Below are positions 38,660-47,761 of a stretch of DNA of 64,000 bases, in pieces. This stretch comes from Nocardia bhagyanarayanae (GTDB lineage Bacteria > Actinomycetota > Actinomycetes > Mycobacteriales > Mycobacteriaceae), in NCBI RefSeq assembly GCF_006716565.1, contig NZ_VFPG01000001.1:992001-1056000 (forward strand), written 5' to 3'. Under the pieces are notes generated by a model. That model did not search any database, was not told the DNA's origin, and saw nothing but the letters and a program-made list of their open reading frames with translations. The translations under genes and the position numbers were made by a program. Within the stretch, counting starts at the first letter, position 1. Every line of letters starts with the position of its first letter.

Positions 38660-39578
38660 AGCGGATCCTCGGGTCGAGTGCGGCGTAGAGCAGATCCACG
38701 ACGAGGTTGGCGATCAGGAAGATCACCACCAGCACGGTCACGAACGAGACCACCGTCGGCGGCTCCACCCGCTGGATCGCCTGATACAGCGTGCCGCCGA
38801 CGCCGGGGATGTTGAAGATTCCCTCGGTGACGATGGCCCCGCCGATCAGCGCGCCGAGGTCGGCGCCGAGGAAGGTGACCACCGGGATCATGGAATTGCG
38901 CAGAATGTGCACGGTCACCACGCGCCGCCTGCCCAGCCCTTTGGCGGTCGCGGTGCGCACGTAGTCGGCGGACATATTGTCCGCCACCGAGTTTCGCGTC
39001 AGCCGCAGCACATAGGCGAAGGAGAGCGAACCGAGCACGATCGCGGGCAGCAGCAGTTCCGCGAAACTCGCCTTCCCGCTGACGGTCGTCGGTGCGATGC
39101 CCCACTTCACCCCGAACACGAACTGCGCGAGATAACCGACGACGAACACCGGCACCGCGATGATGACCAGGCTGGCCACCAACATCGTCGAATCGAACAG
39201 TTTGCCTTTGCGCAACCCCGCGATCAGGCCGAACACGATGCCGAAAACGCCCTCGATGAACACCGCCATGAGAGCGAGCCTGATCGTGATCGGAAAGGCG
39301 CGCGCCAGCTCGTCGCGGACCGGACGCCCCGAGTAGGCGGTGCCGAAATCGAAGGTCAGAATGCCTTTCAGATAGAGCAGGTATTGCATGAGGAACGGCT
39401 CGTCGAGGTGATACCTGGCCCGCAGCTGAGCCTCGACGGCCGGAGTGAGCGGCTTCTCACCGGCCAGCGCCTTGATCGGGTCGCCGGGGATGAGAAAGAC
39501 CATCGCGTAGATGAGCAGCGTCGCGCCGAGGAACACCGGAATCATCTGAAGCAGTCGGCGCAGTATGTACCAAGCCAT
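38652..39578 (-). CDS. dppB: Dipeptide ABC transporter permease
   Basis: 308 residues starting MAWYILRRLLQMIPVFLGATLLIY, the usual DppB beginning, with periplasmic FLIPGDPIKALAGEKP and the cytoplasmic EAA loop DYVRTATAKGLGRRRVVTVH. Six membrane helices can be traced, ending DLLYAALDPRIRYA. Forms the transmembrane pore with DppC. Confidence 0.95.
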   Translation of the reverse strand: MAWYILRRLLQMIPVFLGATLLIYAMVFLIPGDPIKALAGEKPLTPAVEAQLRARYHLDEPFLMQYLLYLKGILTFDFGTAYSGRPVRDELARAFPITIRLALMAVFIEGVFGIVFGLIAGLRKGKLFDSTMLVASLVIIAVPVFVVGYLAQFVFGVKWGIAPTTVSGKASFAELLLPAIVLGSLSFAYVLRLTRNSVADNMSADYVRTATAKGLGRRRVVTVHILRNSMIPVVTFLGADLGALIGGAIVTEGIFNIPGVGGTLYQAIQRVEPPTVVSFVTVLVVIFLIANLVVDLLYAALDPRIRYA

Positions 39579-39597
39579 GTTTCCTCCGGAAAGTGCC

Positions 39598-39630
39598 GAG
39601 CCGGGCCGGCTTTCACCGTCGGCCCGGCTC
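39598..39630 (-). promoter_or_regulatory. Intercistronic hairpin dppA-dppB
   Basis: GAGCCGGGCCG (39598-39608) pairs perfectly with 39620-39630 around an 11-nt loop, just beyond the dppA stop and before dppB. Such a stem would favour dppA transcript stability or partial termination, giving more binding protein than permease. Confidence 0.6.
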
Positions 39631-39638
39631 CCGCGCGG

Positions 39639-41246
39639 CTACTTCTCGATGTTCTCGAAGTCGAACAGGCCGTTCCAAGCCAGGCGCGCACTGCTGACTC
39701 GATCCGAATGACCCGCCGCCGCAACGTAATCCAGCACCGGAATATCGGCCATGTCGCGGATCAGCAAGGTCTGCGCCTGGGCGACGAGCCGGTAGGACTC
39801 CTCCTGGGTCGGCGCGGCCAGCGCGGCGTCGAGCAGGCGGTCGAATTCCGGGTTGGCGTAGTTGACGTTGTTGGTCTCGGAGTAGCTGTAGTACTGCGAG
39901 GTGAGGAATTGCAGCATCGTCGGGTAGTCGCCCTGCCAGCCGTAACGGAACGACTTGCCGATGGTCTCGGCGTTCACCTCGTCGCGGATGTTCTTGAAGG
40001 TCGGGTAGGGCACCGCGATCGCGTCGATGCCGAGGGTGTTCTTGACGCTGTTGGCCACCGCCTCGATCCAGGCCTGATGGCCGCCGTCGGAGTTGTAGGC
40101 GATCTCGTAGCGGCCCGACCACGGCGCGATGGCGTCGGCCTGCGCCCACAGTCGCTTGGCCTCTTCGGGGTTGTACTTCAGCACCTCGGAACCGGGCAGG
40201 TTGCCGTCGAAGCCGGGCAGCGTGCTCGCGGTGAAGTCGCGGGCCGGGATTCGGGTGCCGTGGAAGATCTTCTCGCAGATCTGTTCCCGGTTGATCGCCA
40301 TCGAGATCGCGCGCCGGCGAAGCAGACCCTCCTCGCCCGCGAAATGCGGGACGTTGGACTGCACGCCGATGTGCTGGTTCTGCGCGACCGGCTTGGCGAT
40401 CGCGCGATCACCGAGCTCCTGCTTGTACACCGAGAGGGCGCTGGACGGGATGGTGTCGAGCGCGTCGAGGTTGCCGGATTGCAGATCGGCGTAGGCGGTG
40501 TCGAAGGACTGGTACATCACGAACCGCAGGCCCTTGTTCTTGGCCGGACGGCCGCCCTGGTAGTCCGGGTTGGGCACCAGATCGATCTTGACGTTGTGTT
40601 CCCACGCGCCCGCGTCGGCGAACTTGTACGGGCCGTTGCCGATCGGGTTCTGCCCGAACGCTTGCATATCTTCGAACGCCGCCTCGGGCAGCGGATAGAA
40701 CGGCGCGTAGCCGAGTTCGCTCTCGAAATCGATGGAGGGCGCCTTCAACTCGATGGTGAAGGTGCGTTCGTCGACCACCTTCAGGCCCGACATCGTCTGC
40801 GCCGTCGGCTTTTCCGCGGACACCTCGTCGAAACCGACGATCGGCGAGAAAACGTAGCTCTGCAACTGCGCGTTGGTGCCGAGCGCGCCGTAGTTCCACG
40901 CGTCGACGAACGACTTGGCCGTCACGGGCGTGCCGTCGGTGAACTTCCAGTTCGGCTCGATGGTGATTCGATAGCTCTTACGATCGGTGGTCTCGATCGA
41001 TTCGGCCATCTCGTTGTGCGCCTTGCCGTCGGCGTCGTAATACTTCAGCCCGGCGAACAGCCGGTCGACCACCCGACCGCCCATGTTCTCGTTGGTGTTG
41101 GTCGGCACCAGCGGGTTCTGCGGTTCGGCGCCGTTGACGGTGACGATGTCGGCCGCGGCCGCATCGTCGGACGAACATGCGGACAGTCCTAGGCTTGTGG
41201 CCAGCAAGACCGCCGCGGCGAGCGCGGTAACTCTGTGGAATCGCAA
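39639..41246 (-). CDS. dppA: Dipeptide ABC transporter substrate-binding lipoprotein
   Basis: 535 residues from TTG 41246, which follows GGGAGT; the in-frame codons further upstream would add a non-signal region. Lipoprotein signal LRFHRVTALAAAVLLATSLGLSAC with lipobox LSAC, then SBP_bac_5 fold: TVNGAEPQNPLVPTNTNENMGG, YRITIEPNWKFTDGTPVTAKSFVDAW and a C-terminal half with LRRRAISMAINREQICEKIF. Binds peptides outside the membrane and delivers them to DppBC. Divergent from acs. Confidence 0.93.
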   Translation of the reverse strand: MRFHRVTALAAAVLLATSLGLSACSSDDAAAADIVTVNGAEPQNPLVPTNTNENMGGRVVDRLFAGLKYYDADGKAHNEMAESIETTDRKSYRITIEPNWKFTDGTPVTAKSFVDAWNYGALGTNAQLQSYVFSPIVGFDEVSAEKPTAQTMSGLKVVDERTFTIELKAPSIDFESELGYAPFYPLPEAAFEDMQAFGQNPIGNGPYKFADAGAWEHNVKIDLVPNPDYQGGRPAKNKGLRFVMYQSFDTAYADLQSGNLDALDTIPSSALSVYKQELGDRAIAKPVAQNQHIGVQSNVPHFAGEEGLLRRRAISMAINREQICEKIFHGTRIPARDFTASTLPGFDGNLPGSEVLKYNPEEAKRLWAQADAIAPWSGRYEIAYNSDGGHQAWIEAVANSVKNTLGIDAIAVPYPTFKNIRDEVNAETIGKSFRYGWQGDYPTMLQFLTSQYYSYSETNNVNYANPEFDRLLDAALAAPTQEESYRLVAQAQTLLIRDMADIPVLDYVAAAGHSDRVSSARLAWNGLFDFENIEK

Positions 41247-41540
41247 CGCGTACTCCCGATTTCGAGAAGGTCGAAGGCGGCTGTGCGGCGCCACCTGATC
41301 CTCTCCAGCGCGTACCCGCACGTCCCGCCTCGGAATGTCAGCGACGTTAGCCATCGGCGGGTGACCTTGTCATCGGATCGCCCTATGTTCGTTTCACTTG
41401 TTACCAACGCGGCAACATCGGGGAAACACCGAAACTATGCCACCGAACCGGCGCGGCCGGGCGCGTACTCCTCGGCGCGGCGTAGGTCACAGTTGGCTAG
41501 TGTCGAGGTTGGGCAGAGCCGACGCGAAAGAAGAGACGTG

Positions 41541-43496
41541 ATGACCGAAACCACCGCCGACCACCGGGACTCGTATCCGCCCAGCGCGGAGTTCGCCGCC
41601 GCGGCGAACGCCGACGCCTCGCTGTACAGGGCGGCCGCCGACGATCGCGACGCCTTCTGGGCCGAGCAGGCCGAGAGACTGCACTGGCATCGGAAATGGG
41701 ACCGGGTGCTGGACTGGAGCGACGCGCCCGTGGCCAAGTGGTTCGTCGGTGGCGAGCTCAACGTCGCCTACAACTGCGTGGACCGCCACGTCCTGGACGG
41801 ACACGGCGATCAGGTCGCCATCCACTGGGAAGGCGAACCCGGTGACTCGCGCGACATCACCTACCGTCAGCTGCTCGACGAGGTGTCCCAGGCCGCCAAC
41901 TACCTGACCGAGCTCGGGCTCGAGGCGGGTGACCGGGTCGCCATCTACATGCCCATGGTCCCCGAGGCGATCGTCTCGATGCTCGCCTGCGCGCGGCTCG
42001 GGCTGACCCACTCGGTGGTGTTCGCGGGCTTCTCCCCCACCGCCCTGCGCCAGCGCGTCGACGACGCGCGCGCCCGGCTCGTCATCACCACCGACGGGCA
42101 GTGGCGCCGCGGCAAGTCCGCGCCGCTCAAGGAGGCCGTGGACGAGGCGCTCTACGCGCACGGCGACGTGCCGCACAGTGTGGAGCACGTGTTGGTGGTG
42201 CGCCGCACGAACGTTGAGGTGCCGTGGACCGAGGGGCGCGACCTGTGGTGGCACGAGACCGTCGCCCAGGCCTCGACCGAGCACGAAGCCCAGCCCTTCG
42301 ACGCCGAGCACCCGCTGTTCATCCTCTACACCTCCGGCACCACCGGAAAACCCAAAGGCATCCTGCACACCTCCGGCGGCTACCTCACCCAGACCTCCTA
42401 CACCCACCACTACGTCTTCGACCACAAACCAGGACAAGACGTCTACTGGTGCACCGCCGACATCGGCTGGGTCACCGGCCACAGCTACATCGTCTACGGA
42501 CCACTGTCCAACCGCGCCACCCAGGTCGTCTACGAAGGCACCCCCAACTTCCCCGACGAACACCGCCACTGGCAGATCGTCGAAAAGTACGGCGTCACCA
42601 TCTATTACACCGCCCCCACCCTCGTGCGCACCTTCATGAAATGGGGCCGCGAGATCCCGGCCGCGCACGACCTGTCCAGCATCCGGCTGCTCGGCTCGGT
42701 CGGCGAACCCATCAACCCCGAAGCATGGCGCTGGTACCGCGAGGTCGTCGGCGCCAACACCGCACCCATCGTGGACACCTGGTGGCAGACCGAGACCGGC
42801 GCGATCATGATCTCCCCGCTGCCCGGCGTCACCGCCGCCAAACCCGGCGCCGCGATGACACCGCTACCCGGCATCTCCGCTCAAGTCGTCGACGAAGAGG
42901 GCAAGCCGGTGCAGCGCGGCGAGACCGAGGCCAACGGCTACCTGGTGCTCGACCAGCCGTGGCCGTCGATGCTGCGCGGCATCTGGGGCGACATGGAGCG
43001 CTACAAGGCCACCTACTGGGAGCGCTACGCCGAACAGGGCTGGTACTTCGCCGGTGACGGCGCCAAGCTCGACGCCGACGGCGACCTGTGGGTGCTCGGC
43101 CGGGTCGACGACGTCATGAACGTCTCCGGCCACCGCATCTCCACCGCCGAAGTCGAATCCGCCCTCGTCGGACACTCCGGCGTCGCCGAAGCCGCCGTCG
43201 TCGGCGCAAGCGACGCCACCACCGGCCAAGGCATCGTCGCCTTCGTCATCCTCACCGCCGAAGCCAAAGACACCGGCGAAGCACTCATCGACGAACTCAA
43301 GGCCGAAGTCGCCCGCGAGATCAGCCCCATCGCCAAACCACGCGAAATCCACGTCGTGCCCGAACTCCCCAAAACCCGCAGCGGCAAAATCATGCGCCGC
43401 CTGCTGCGCGACGTCGCCGAAGGCCGCGAACTCGGCGACACCTCCACCCTCGTCGACCCGAACGTCTTCGAGGCGATCCGCGCCAGCCGCGCCTGA
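41541..43496 (+). CDS. acs: Acetyl-CoA synthetase
   Basis: 651 residues. ATG 41541 is chosen at the start of the conserved N-terminal part; the frame extends further upstream without similarity. Motifs: LYTSGTTGKPKGILHT (adenylate P-loop), WWQTETGAIMISPLPG, and the C-terminal KTRSGKIMRRLLRD, with the Lys that is acetylated in regulation. Makes acetyl-CoA from acetate, ATP and CoA via acetyl-AMP. A long perfect hairpin ends the gene. Matches Rv3667. Confidence 0.97.
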   Translation: MTETTADHRDSYPPSAEFAAAANADASLYRAAADDRDAFWAEQAERLHWHRKWDRVLDWSDAPVAKWFVGGELNVAYNCVDRHVLDGHGDQVAIHWEGEPGDSRDITYRQLLDEVSQAANYLTELGLEAGDRVAIYMPMVPEAIVSMLACARLGLTHSVVFAGFSPTALRQRVDDARARLVITTDGQWRRGKSAPLKEAVDEALYAHGDVPHSVEHVLVVRRTNVEVPWTEGRDLWWHETVAQASTEHEAQPFDAEHPLFILYTSGTTGKPKGILHTSGGYLTQTSYTHHYVFDHKPGQDVYWCTADIGWVTGHSYIVYGPLSNRATQVVYEGTPNFPDEHRHWQIVEKYGVTIYYTAPTLVRTFMKWGREIPAAHDLSSIRLLGSVGEPINPEAWRWYREVVGANTAPIVDTWWQTETGAIMISPLPGVTAAKPGAAMTPLPGISAQVVDEEGKPVQRGETEANGYLVLDQPWPSMLRGIWGDMERYKATYWERYAEQGWYFAGDGAKLDADGDLWVLGRVDDVMNVSGHRISTAEVESALVGHSGVAEAAVVGASDATTGQGIVAFVILTAEAKDTGEALIDELKAEVAREISPIAKPREIHVVPELPKTRSGKIMRRLLRDVAEGRELGDTSTLVDPNVFEAIRASRA

Positions 43497-43505
43497 CGGC
43501 ATGCA

Positions 43506-43544
43506 GGGTACGGCCGGTGACCGATCTTGTCACCGGCCGTACCC
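43506..43544 (+). terminator. acs terminator
   Basis: Perfect 16-bp stem, GGGTACGGCCGGTGAC at 43506-43521 and its complement at 43529-43544, with a 7-nt loop, 9 bp after the acs stop. No long T-run follows. Confidence 0.85.
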
Positions 43545-43660
43545 GTTAGAATTGCGTCAGGTGTGCCGGGAAGTCTGGTCGGCGTGCGGGCAGGTGGTGT
43601 GAGCCGGAACGGCTCGGGTCGCGGGTCCGTGGTTCTGCACGCCCGGCCGAGAGGTTTTCC

Positions 43661-44881
43661 GTGATCAATCAGGTGCGCTCCGAGCTGGCTCGCTATCTGC
43701 GAACCGAAACCGTCGGTGGCGCCCTGCTTCTCGCCGCAGCGGCGATCGCGTTGCTGTGGGCTAACTCCCCGTGGGTCGACAGCTACGTCACGATGACCGA
43801 GACGGTGCTGCCGATCGAGCCGCTGCACCTGGAGCTCACGCTCGCCGATTGGGCCAAGGACGGTCTGCTCGCCGTCTTCTTCTTCGTCGCGGGGCTCGAG
43901 CTCAAACGCGAGCTCGTGGTCGGTGAGCTGGCCGACCGAAAACGCGCCGCGCTGCCCATCATCGCCGCGGTCGGCGGCGTGGTCACGCCCGCGCTGATCG
44001 CGGCGATCGTCGGATTCGGGGTCGAAGGCATGGACCGCGGCTGGGCCATCCCGGTCGCCACCGACATCGCCTTCGCGCTGGCCGTACTCGCCATGACCGG
44101 TTCGCGCATTCCGGCGGGCGCGCGGGTGTTCCTGCTCAGCCTGGCCGTGGTCGACGATCTGCTGGCCATCATCCTGATCGCGGTGCTGTTCACCACCGCG
44201 CTCTCGCTGCTGTGGCTGCTCGCCGCCGCGGCCTGCTTCGCGGCGTGGGCGCTGGCGCAGCACCGGCGGGTCACCTCGCCGGTGGTGTATGCGCCGCTGG
44301 CGCTGGTCTCCTGGTACGCGCTGCACGAGGCGGGCATCCATCCGACGCTGGCGGGTGTCGCGCTCGGCCTGCTGACCAGGGTGCGCGCGGATCCCGGCGA
44401 AGACGAAGCGCCCGCGACCAGGTGGGAGCATCGGTTCCAGCCGATCTCGGCCGGGCTGTGCGTGCCGCTGTTCGCGTTGTTCGCCTCCGGAGTTCCGCTG
44501 GACGGCAAGGTCTTCGGCGAGCTGTTCACCAACCGGCTCTCGCTGGCGATCATTCTCGGGCTGTTGCTCGGCAAGACCATCGGCATCTTCGGAATCACCT
44601 GCGTGGCAATTCGGTTCGGCATCGCCAAGAAACCGGCCGACCTCGAATACCGCGACATGTTCGCCCTGTCGGTGCTCGGCGCGATCGGCTTCACGGTTAG
44701 CCTTCTCGTGGCGGAACTCGCGCTGGCCGACGTCGGCGACGGCTCGGCCGTCGAATTGGCGAAGGCCGCGGTGCTGGTGACCTCCATGGCGGCATCGCTC
44801 GCCGGTTCGGCGCTACTGTTGCGGCGTGGGCGTGTCCACCAGGCGCGGCGCGCGGCTCGTGCGCTAGAACCGGACGAGTGA
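43661..44881 (+). CDS. nhaA: Na+/H+ antiporter NhaA
   Basis: 406 residues from GTG 43661. NhaA features: LLLAAAAIALLWANSPW in the first helix, DGLLAVFFFVAGLELKREL, WAIPVATDIAFALAVLAMTG and the two essential aspartates in LAVVDDLLAIILIAVLF, plus the terminal TDIAF/AIGFTVSLLVAELA stretches. It exports Na+ in exchange for H+ in the cytoplasmic membrane, serving pH and salt homeostasis. The C-terminal tail is short and basic. Confidence 0.95.
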   Translation: MINQVRSELARYLRTETVGGALLLAAAAIALLWANSPWVDSYVTMTETVLPIEPLHLELTLADWAKDGLLAVFFFVAGLELKRELVVGELADRKRAALPIIAAVGGVVTPALIAAIVGFGVEGMDRGWAIPVATDIAFALAVLAMTGSRIPAGARVFLLSLAVVDDLLAIILIAVLFTTALSLLWLLAAAACFAAWALAQHRRVTSPVVYAPLALVSWYALHEAGIHPTLAGVALGLLTRVRADPGEDEAPATRWEHRFQPISAGLCVPLFALFASGVPLDGKVFGELFTNRLSLAIILGLLLGKTIGIFGITCVAIRFGIAKKPADLEYRDMFALSVLGAIGFTVSLLVAELALADVGDGSAVELAKAAVLVTSMAASLAGSALLLRRGRVHQARRAARALEPDE

Positions 44882-45005
44882 AAGCGGCGCGAGCGAGCCC
44901 GGGAGCGCGCCACAGCAGGAACACCATGCGAGCGACGGGCCCGCAGGCGGTAGCCTGCGTGACGGAGCCGAAAGCAGTGCCGGGACAGGGAGAAGGGTCG
45001 ACCAA

Positions 45006-45512
45006 GTGAGTTTCACCCAGGGCGGTAACGGGAACGACGCGCAGAGCGGGCGCACGGTCACCTCCATTCCGCTGACCGATGCCAATCCGATCGGCTCCGC
45101 CAGCTTCGGCACCCTGGTCCGCGACGCGGCCGAGCAGATGTCGACGCTGGTGCGCGCCGAGGTCGAGCTGGCCAAGGCCGAGGTCACCGGCGAGATCAAG
45201 AAGGGCCTGCAGGGCAGCGTCTACTTCATCCTCGCGCTGACCGTGCTGCTGTTCAGCACCTTCTTCTTTTTCTTCTTCCTCGGCGAGCTGCTCGACGTGT
45301 GGCTGGTCAGGTGGGCCGCGTTCCTGATCGTGTTCCTTCTGATGGTCGTCGCGACCGCGGCCCTCGCGTTCCTCGGCTATCGGCGGGTGAAGAAGCTGCG
45401 CGCGCCGGAGAAGACGATCGATTCGCTGAAGCAGGCGCGCTCCGTGCTGCCGAGCGGATTCGGCGCCGCCGCGCACGACGAGCACCTGGCGCTGGAAAAG
45501 CGCACCAACTGA
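45006..45512 (+). CDS. Phage-holin-like family membrane protein (Rv3669-like)
   Basis: 168 residues from GTG 45006. An amphipathic helix (GTLVRDAAEQMSTLVRAEVELAKAEVTGEIKKG) is followed by two long helices, VYFILALTVLLFSTFFFFFFLGELL and FLIVFLLMVVATAALAFLGYRRV, and a charged tail. This is the actinobacterial phage_holin_3_6-type family (named for a weak likeness to holins), always chromosomal in this block and not evidence of a prophage. Function unknown; a role in envelope structure is possible. Confidence 0.85.
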   Translation: MSFTQGGNGNDAQSGRTVTSIPLTDANPIGSASFGTLVRDAAEQMSTLVRAEVELAKAEVTGEIKKGLQGSVYFILALTVLLFSTFFFFFFLGELLDVWLVRWAAFLIVFLLMVVATAALAFLGYRRVKKLRAPEKTIDSLKQARSVLPSGFGAAAHDEHLALEKRTN

Positions 45513-45564
45513 CCGTGCGGGTCGTCGTCGCGGCGCCGCCCGCCGACCACTAGGCTCGGTCGGC

Positions 45565-46500
45565 GTGTCGTCGAACTTCCTTCCGGATCCGTCCAGCGTC
45601 CGTTACGACGGTCCGTGGACCCACCGGGACGTTCATGCCAACGGCATTCGATTCCATGTCGTGGAGGCCGCGCCCGAGCGCACCGATGCGCCGCTGGTGG
45701 TGCTGCTGCACGGCTTCGCCGACTTCTGGTGGTCCTGGCGACATCAGCTGACCGGGCTCACCGAGATGGGTTTCCGCGCGGTCGCGGTGGACCTGCGCGG
45801 CTACGGCGACAGCGACAAACCGCCGCGCGGCTACGACGGCTGGACACTCGCCGGTGACATCGCCGGACTCATTCGCGCGCTCGGGCACACCGAGGCCGCG
45901 CTGGTCGGCCACGCGGAAGGCGGGCTGGTCTGCTGGGCCACCGCTGTGTTGCATCCGAGGCTGGTGCGCGCCATCGCCCTGGTGAGTTCGCCGCACCCTG
46001 GCGCGCTCAAGAGCGCCGTGCTGCGCGATCGGCGGCAACGCAGGACCTGGCTGCCGAACTTCCTGCGCTACCAGCTCCCCCGCTACCCGGAATACCGGCT
46101 GACCACCAACGACGGGTTCGAGGTCGAGCGTCTGCTGCGGCAGCGGGTCACCGGATCATGGTCGGGGACCGCCGAATTCGTGGACGCGGCCCGGCGCATG
46201 CGCTCGGCCATCCAGATCCCCGGCGCCGCGCACTGCGCGCTGGAATATCAGCGCTGGGCGTTCCGCAGCCAGTGGCGCCCCGACGGCCGCCGCTTCATGG
46301 CCACCGTCCGCGTCCCCATCGGCATCCCGGTACTCGCCCTGCGCGGCGAATCCGACAACTACTTGCTGCGCTCCACCTTCCACCGCGGCCTGCGATGGTC
46401 GCCGCACCGCCGAATGGTCACCGTCCCCAACGCCGCCCACTTCGCGCACCAGGAGAACCCGGACGTGGTCACCGCGGAACTGGCCAAGTTCCTCGGCTGA
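45565..46500 (+). CDS. Alpha/beta hydrolase, EphE-like (Rv3670 homologue)
   Basis: 311 residues from GTG 45565, with TAGGCT eight nt upstream. Oxyanion motif LLHGFADFWWSWRHQ (HGF), nucleophile elbow GHAEGG and the His in NAAHFAHQENPD; the mid cap holds YPEYRL. The elbow has Glu rather than the usual nucleophilic Asp/Ser in the simple GxSxG pattern (here G-H-A-E-G-G), so catalysis may be altered or the nucleophile lies elsewhere. The mycobacterial homologue is called epoxide hydrolase EphE. It precedes the convergent marP operon. Confidence 0.82.
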   Translation: MSSNFLPDPSSVRYDGPWTHRDVHANGIRFHVVEAAPERTDAPLVVLLHGFADFWWSWRHQLTGLTEMGFRAVAVDLRGYGDSDKPPRGYDGWTLAGDIAGLIRALGHTEAALVGHAEGGLVCWATAVLHPRLVRAIALVSSPHPGALKSAVLRDRRQRRTWLPNFLRYQLPRYPEYRLTTNDGFEVERLLRQRVTGSWSGTAEFVDAARRMRSAIQIPGAAHCALEYQRWAFRSQWRPDGRRFMATVRVPIGIPVLALRGESDNYLLRSTFHRGLRWSPHRRMVTVPNAAHFAHQENPDVVTAELAKFLG

Positions 46501-46518
46501 CAAGTCCTCGGAACGCCG

Positions 46519-46554
46519 CACGGCCGCCGACTGATCGAGCAGTCGGCGGCCGTG
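46519..46554. terminator. Bidirectional terminator between ephE-like gene and marP
   Basis: CACGGCCGCCGACTG at 46519-46533 pairs perfectly with 46540-46554 across a 6-nt loop, in the 67-bp convergent gap. Confidence 0.85.
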
Positions 46555-46567
46555 GTCGTTTCAGCAC

Positions 46568-47761
46568 TCAGCTGAGTACGCAGGCGCCTGTGTCGACGGG
46601 GAGGTTCGCGTTGGGGGCCGCGTCGAGGTCGGAGCGGACCTCGTCGAGGGTCAGCACGTAACCCGTGTCGTCGTCGGTGACCGCGGCGCCGAAGACGACG
46701 CCGAGCACCTGGCCTTCGGTGTCCACCAGCGGGCCGCCGGAGTTGCCCGCGCGCACCAGGCCGCGAACCGTGTAGACCTCGCGCTCGACGGTGCCGTTGC
46801 GGTAGATCGTCGGGCCGGTGAGGTCCAGCGTCTCGCGGACGCGGGCCGCGCTGGCCGTGTACGGTCCGCCGCCGGGGTAGCCGAGCACGATCGCGCTGTC
46901 GCCGGAGCGCGCGGGCGCCGGGGCCTGCGGCACGACCGGTGAGGTCAGGCCGGGCACCGAGAGCACCGCGATGTCCTTGGACGGATCGAAAAGAACGACG
47001 CTGGCGTCCAGCGGTCCGCGCGGGGTGTCCACCGCGACGCTGGTAGTGCCCGCGACCACGTGGGCGTTGGTCATCACCCGCTCCGGCGCGATGACGAAGC
47101 CCGAACCCTCCAGCGCGCGCTGGCAACTCGGCGCGACGCCGCGGATGCGCAGCACGCTCTGTTGCAGCGAGGCCGCGACGGGGCTGGCGAGCACGCTCGG
47201 ATCCGGCGGCTCGACCGCGGCGATGGGCGCGCGGCCGAAAGGACCGATCACGTCCGGCAGGCCGGAAGTGTTGAGCAGCTTGGAGAATTCGTTGGGGACC
47301 TTGCGCAGCCAGTTCGGCGCGACCTGGTTGACGTCGGCGAGCACCCGCGAACCGTTGATCGCGGTGGCGATCGCGGGCTGCGACGAGGTGGCCAGCGGCA
47401 GCGCCAAGAGCCACGCGGTGACCAGCACCGCCACCGCCTGCAGCATCGCACCGACCACGCTGTCCACGCTGCGGGTGAACGGATGCCGCATCCCGCTGCG
47501 CGCGGCGCGGCCGAGCACCATGCCCGCGACCTCGCCGACGATCACCAACAGCACGATGAGCAGCACACCGGTGAGCACCCTGGTTCGCCCCTCGTCGACG
47601 TGCACCAGAATGTGCGGCGCGATGAGGATGCCCGCGACGGCGCCGAGCACGACGCCGAGGAAGGCCAGCGCCGAGGCCACAGCGCCCTGCCGCCAGCCGG
47701 ACGCGGCCGCGGCCAAGGCGAGCAGCACCACGATGATGTCGAGCCAGGCCGAGGAGCTCAT
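46568..47761 (-). CDS. marP: Membrane-bound acid-resistance serine protease MarP
   Basis: 397 residues, the same length as the mycobacterial enzyme. Four N-terminal membrane helices (colicin V production-like region, residues 1-150) are followed by a periplasmic chymotrypsin-like domain: His in MTNAHVVAG, Asp in SKDIAVLSV, Ser in AGNSGGPLVD. The Cys pair in SCQRALEGS and the C-terminal GACVLS probably form the regulatory disulfide. In M. tuberculosis MarP maintains intrabacterial pH in acid. ATG 47761 overlaps the NUDIX stop (ATGA). Confidence 0.95.
   Translation of the reverse strand: MSSSAWLDIIVVLLALAAAASGWRQGAVASALAFLGVVLGAVAGILIAPHILVHVDEGRTRVLTGVLLIVLLVIVGEVAGMVLGRAARSGMRHPFTRSVDSVVGAMLQAVAVLVTAWLLALPLATSSQPAIATAINGSRVLADVNQVAPNWLRKVPNEFSKLLNTSGLPDVIGPFGRAPIAAVEPPDPSVLASPVAASLQQSVLRIRGVAPSCQRALEGSGFVIAPERVMTNAHVVAGTTSVAVDTPRGPLDASVVLFDPSKDIAVLSVPGLTSPVVPQAPAPARSGDSAIVLGYPGGGPYTASAARVRETLDLTGPTIYRNGTVEREVYTVRGLVRAGNSGGPLVDTEGQVLGVVFGAAVTDDDTGYVLTLDEVRSDLDAAPNANLPVDTGACVLS

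Noticed and set aside
45006..45512. Prophage, from the holin-like name
   Set aside because: The protein is a conserved chromosomal family member in this syntenic block; no phage structural, integrase or lysin gene is near.
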